From PALSA-1353 sp050014015 (GTDB taxonomy: Bacteria > Planctomycetota > Phycisphaerae > Tepidisphaerales > Tepidisphaeraceae): DNA of 64,000 bases. The position numbers and the translations under genes were made by a program. Positions within the stretch are counted from its first letter, which is position 1. Each line of letters starts with the position of its first letter. Below the pieces are notes generated by a model that saw only the letters and a list, made by a program, of their open reading frames with translations, did no database searches and was not told where the DNA came from. This document shows, in pieces, positions 61,834 through 64,000 of the stretch. The stretch covers positions 117,548 to 181,547 of the forward strand of contig JBEKEC010000003.1 of assembly GCA_050014015.1 (NCBI GenBank), written 5' to 3'.

Positions 61834-62232
61834 ATCCCAGCGGATGCCGACGATGTCGTACCCCATCGCGATGGCGAAATGAATGAATTCGCGCTGGTGG
61901 TTCATGCACTCACAGCGGATGTATTCGTAGCCGTGATCTTTGGACCAGGCCTGCTGGGCCTCCTGCAATTGCCGTCCAACCCCGTGGCGGCGAACGTCCG
62001 GCAGCACGGCCCCGAGCCACTGGTAGAACATTCCGGGCTTAAGTTCAAATCCGATCCAGAAGCCGACGGGCTTCTTGTCCATGCGGGCGATCAGGGTGAG
62101 GGTGTTGTAACGCCCCATAAACCGGCGTTTGAAAAAGTCCACTTCGCGTTTGGGGCGGAAAATGGAGTTGTGCAACTCCACGGCGAGCGGGAGCATTTTC
62201 TCATCGGCAATGTCAATGTCGGCCTGGGCCAC
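61783..62232 (-). CDS. GNAT family N-acetyltransferase
   Basis: This 149-residue protein has the GNAT fold: PVGFWIGFELKPGMFYQWLGAVLPDVRRHGVGRQLQEAQQAW with the acetyl-CoA loop RRHGVG, and CMNHQREFIHFAIAMGYDIVGIR at the end. Substrate unknown. Located between folP and a PilZ gene. Confidence 0.8.
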   Translation of the reverse strand: MAQADIDIADEKMLPLAVELHNSIFRPKREVDFFKRRFMGRYNTLTLIARMDKKPVGFWIGFELKPGMFYQWLGAVLPDVRRHGVGRQLQEAQQAWSKDHGYEYIRCECMNHQREFIHFAIAMGYDIVGIRWDSTHADNLIVFEKNLLE

Positions 62233-62277
62233 GATGCAAGACCTCCAAAATCAGAGCGGGGCTATTGTATCGAAAGG

Positions 62278-62361
62278 AATGTCATTAGTCATTTGTCATT
62301 GGTCATTTGTCATTGGATTTGGAATTTAACAAGTGACCAATGACAAATGACCAATGACATT
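62278..62361. repeat. 28-bp inverted repeat (TCATTTGTCATTGG family)
   Basis: 62278-62305 mirrors 62334-62361 with one mismatch. It lies between the GNAT gene and the PilZ stop. Shares GGTCATTTGTCATT with 48190-48203. Confidence 0.85.
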
Positions 62362-62363
62362 CT

Positions 62364-62753
62364 TTACAATTTCCCGAATTTGACGGCCATTTCGAATTTG
62401 CCATTGCTCAATGGGCGCGAGCGGACGACCTCGCAAACGTGGGTTGCGGGCGGGCCGTTGCCGGTGATCTCAATCTTGCAGCTCTGGCCGACGTCCAGCG
62501 ACTCGCGCAAGAGGAAGGAAATTCCGCTGAAGGAGAGGTCGCGGGTCATGATGTCGAAGGTTGCGCCGGCGTTGGAGCCGTCAAGGAGAGTCAGGATCGC
62601 TTTGCCCTGAACGGGTTTTCGGTTTTCGCGTCGGCGGTCGCGTTCGACGGTGACAGCGGGCCGCGGCGCGGCGGGCCGCGTGGCGGGCGCGGCCGGTTGC
62701 GGTGTGGACGGCGTATTGCCGCCCGAAACGTCCGGGTCTGGTGATAGCATCAT
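62364..62753 (-). CDS. PilZ domain protein
   Basis: This 129-residue protein has a Pro/Ala-rich N-terminus and a PilZ domain: RRENRKPVQGKAILTLLDGSNAGATFDIMTRDLSFSGISFLLRESLDVGQSCKIEITG. The RxxxR switch (RRENRKP) and D/NxSxxG motif (DLSFSGIS) for c-di-GMP binding are present. It may be a c-di-GMP effector. The start is taken at 62753; there is no strong ribosome site. Confidence 0.78.
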   Translation of the reverse strand: MMLSPDPDVSGGNTPSTPQPAAPATRPAAPRPAVTVERDRRRENRKPVQGKAILTLLDGSNAGATFDIMTRDLSFSGISFLLRESLDVGQSCKIEITGNGPPATHVCEVVRSRPLSNGKFEMAVKFGKL

Positions 62754-62847
62754 AAAATAATTGTGGGCAGCGAAAGCCAAAGCCTAGCGAGTTAATTGCC
62801 GCGATGCAACGCCCCGGCGCCAGCGGGCGCGAAAGGGGGCAGGTCCT

Positions 62848-63065
62848 TCGCATTTGGCGATGGGGTTCAAGGGTTCAACGGTTCAAGGGTTGAAGGATTC
62901 AAGGGGAACGTTTTTGCCTTGGACCGTTCAACCCTTGAGCTTTTGTACCCCGTCGCCAAATGCGATGGCCCTGCAAAAGGGGGCGCCCAAACTTTCGGGT
63001 GCCGAAGACCGGCCGGAGGACCGGCCGGCTCTGCTTCGAAATTGAGCCGGCCGGTCCTCCGGCCG
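62848..63065. repeat. Two palindromic repeats in a 450-bp gap
   Basis: An imperfect palindrome built of GGTTCAAGGGTTCAACGG words, ends TCGCATTTGGCGA (62848) and TCGCCAAATGCGA (62953), is followed by a 22-bp perfect stem, 63010-63031 with 63044-63065 (CGGCCGGAGG type, 12-nt loop). No ORF is evident in the gap. Confidence 0.8.
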
Positions 63066-63203
63066 ATTCTCATTGCCCAGATCTTTGGGCACATCCGCGC
63101 GGCGAGGCCAGACTCGATAGTGTTCCGCCGCTGGACAATCCGCCAAAGCGACGTGAAAATCGAAAAGGCCATCGGATGATCGATATTCCTACTGGAGGTG
63201 GCT

Positions 63204-63746
63204 ATGCGTACTTTCGTCGCGATCCTTGGATGCCTGCTGCTCAGCCTCGTCTGCTCAGGCCCGTCGGACAATCCCCCGATGCCGGCGGCTTATGAGGATT
63301 ACACCGCAGCCATCGCACAAGCCCAGCGCGTTTACCAGGAGGCCCAGGCAAAGGCCGCCAAAGAATACGAGGACGCCCTCAGCCGCAGCCTGGCCGCGTC
63401 GATGAAAAATGGCGATCTCGATCGCGCCAACGCCATCAAGGCCGAACGAGACAAGATTCAGGCCGAGGAGGCGTCCCTGAAAACAGACCCTCCGGCCATC
63501 GTCATTCTTTCGGCCAAATACGGACGAGACCAGACCTGGGTCGACGCAACAGACTTTGTGAAAACGTGCGTAAAGGACACGCGGCTGACTATCCCCAGCA
63601 ATTTCTCCGTGGCATCCCATCTCGGCGAGCCGATTCCCGGCTATCGCTACATCAATATCAAGTGCACGTACCAGGGAAAGCCGATGACGTTCTACGTCTT
63701 CGACGGCCCTAGCGACGTGGACCTGGACGTCGATCTCAATCCATAA
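63204..63746 (+). CDS. Secreted coiled-coil protein of unknown function
   Basis: This 180-residue protein has a signal peptide (RTFVAILGCLLLSLVCSG), then a heptad-like helix (YEDYTAAIAQAQRVYQEAQAKAAKEYEDALSRSLAASMKNGDLDRANAIKAERDKIQAEE), then a small beta domain (IVILSAKYGRDQTWVDATDFVKTCVKDTRLTIPSNF). This helix type precedes carbohydrate- or DUF1080-like parts in planctomycete proteins. GGAGG lies 5 nt before the ATG at 63204. The last 254 bp of the window show no further gene. Confidence 0.65.
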   Translation: MRTFVAILGCLLLSLVCSGPSDNPPMPAAYEDYTAAIAQAQRVYQEAQAKAAKEYEDALSRSLAASMKNGDLDRANAIKAERDKIQAEEASLKTDPPAIVILSAKYGRDQTWVDATDFVKTCVKDTRLTIPSNFSVASHLGEPIPGYRYINIKCTYQGKPMTFYVFDGPSDVDLDVDLNP

Positions 63747-64000
63747 CATTGGTGCGCCGTGGCCCAATTCACGGCGCCAGCACCACCTTGCGCCCCCCCC
63801 CGTGGAATTCGCGTGAGCGATAGTTTGTAACTGGCCCGCCAATCCCTATTTGAACGGAAGTCGAACCGCGGATCACCCAGCCCAACTTCGTCAGTTGGAG
63901 GCTAATAGTTTTTTTCGAGGGGCGGAATTGGCGTGGCTGGTTCCGGGCGCGGGTTCCTCGTCGCAAATCCCAATGTAGTGAAGACCAAGTTGCCTTGGCA

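Noticed and set aside
63769..63966. A 65-codon minus-strand ORF near the window end
   Set aside because: No ribosome site, no domain, and low-quality composition; it may also be cut by context.

Overview
The window looks like chromosome from a planctomycete, most likely a Phycisphaerae-type lineage (inferred from gene families; no rRNA is present). The signs are an H-X9-DG prepilin-type protein, a triad of PSCyt2/PSD1-type (DUF1549/DUF1553), Tat-exported DUF1501 and pre-peptidase-domain proteins, four PEP-CTERM proteins (two with dockerin-like repeats), an FHA/SpoIIE-type phosphatase beside a PknB-type kinase, and a FloA flotillin. GC content is high, and long antisense shadow ORFs are common.

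Layout. 1-5.3 kb: pseudopilin-like protein and a 1308-aa dockerin/PEP-CTERM protein. 5.5-10.5 kb: sugar genes (hexose mutarotase, SDR, RhaM, fucose/arabinose isomerase family, Gfo/Idh/MocA). 10.5-18.4 kb: folK, a membrane-anchored protein, and a complete six-gene Ech-type group 4 [NiFe]-hydrogenase operon whose small subunit is fused to a GNAT acetyltransferase. 18.6-26.8 kb: the DUF1549/DUF1501/PPC triad, a RidA/chorismatase-like protein and citrate synthase. 27.0-29.5 kb: a G1-peptidase remnant and a sedolisin with dockerin and PEP-CTERM. 29.5-39.3 kb: tRNA-Pro and a 9.7-kb integrated element bounded by a 45-bp direct repeat of the tRNA 3' end. 39.4-47.7 kb: phosphatase, kinase, GH42, FloA. 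48.2-56.6 kb: PutA, a TolB-like secreted protein, DgkA, MBL hydrolase, nucleases, second sedolisin. 56.8-64 kb: LepA, YbbR-like protein with a diadenylate cyclase, FolP, GNAT, PilZ and a secreted coiled-coil protein.

The integrated element is the strongest candidate for something new. It has a P4-like integrase, an excisionase, a winged-helix protein, a terminase large subunit with a possible small subunit, and a DUF2213-like prohead protease, but no portal, capsid or tail gene. It carries a PEP-CTERM formylglycine-enzyme-like protein as cargo. A 20-bp tandem box (two TGCGCTACA units, 11 bp apart) occurs at both ends and again, inverted, just upstream of the packaging genes. I read it as a phage satellite or a strongly reduced prophage.

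A second theme is at least ten families of short palindromic repeats built from permuted words. They sit almost only between genes, mostly at gene ends. One copy supplies the putA start codon and one is translated inside the DUF1501 leader. Other points of note are two sedolisins without a prodomain and a diadenylate cyclase whose DGA motif reads DLG.
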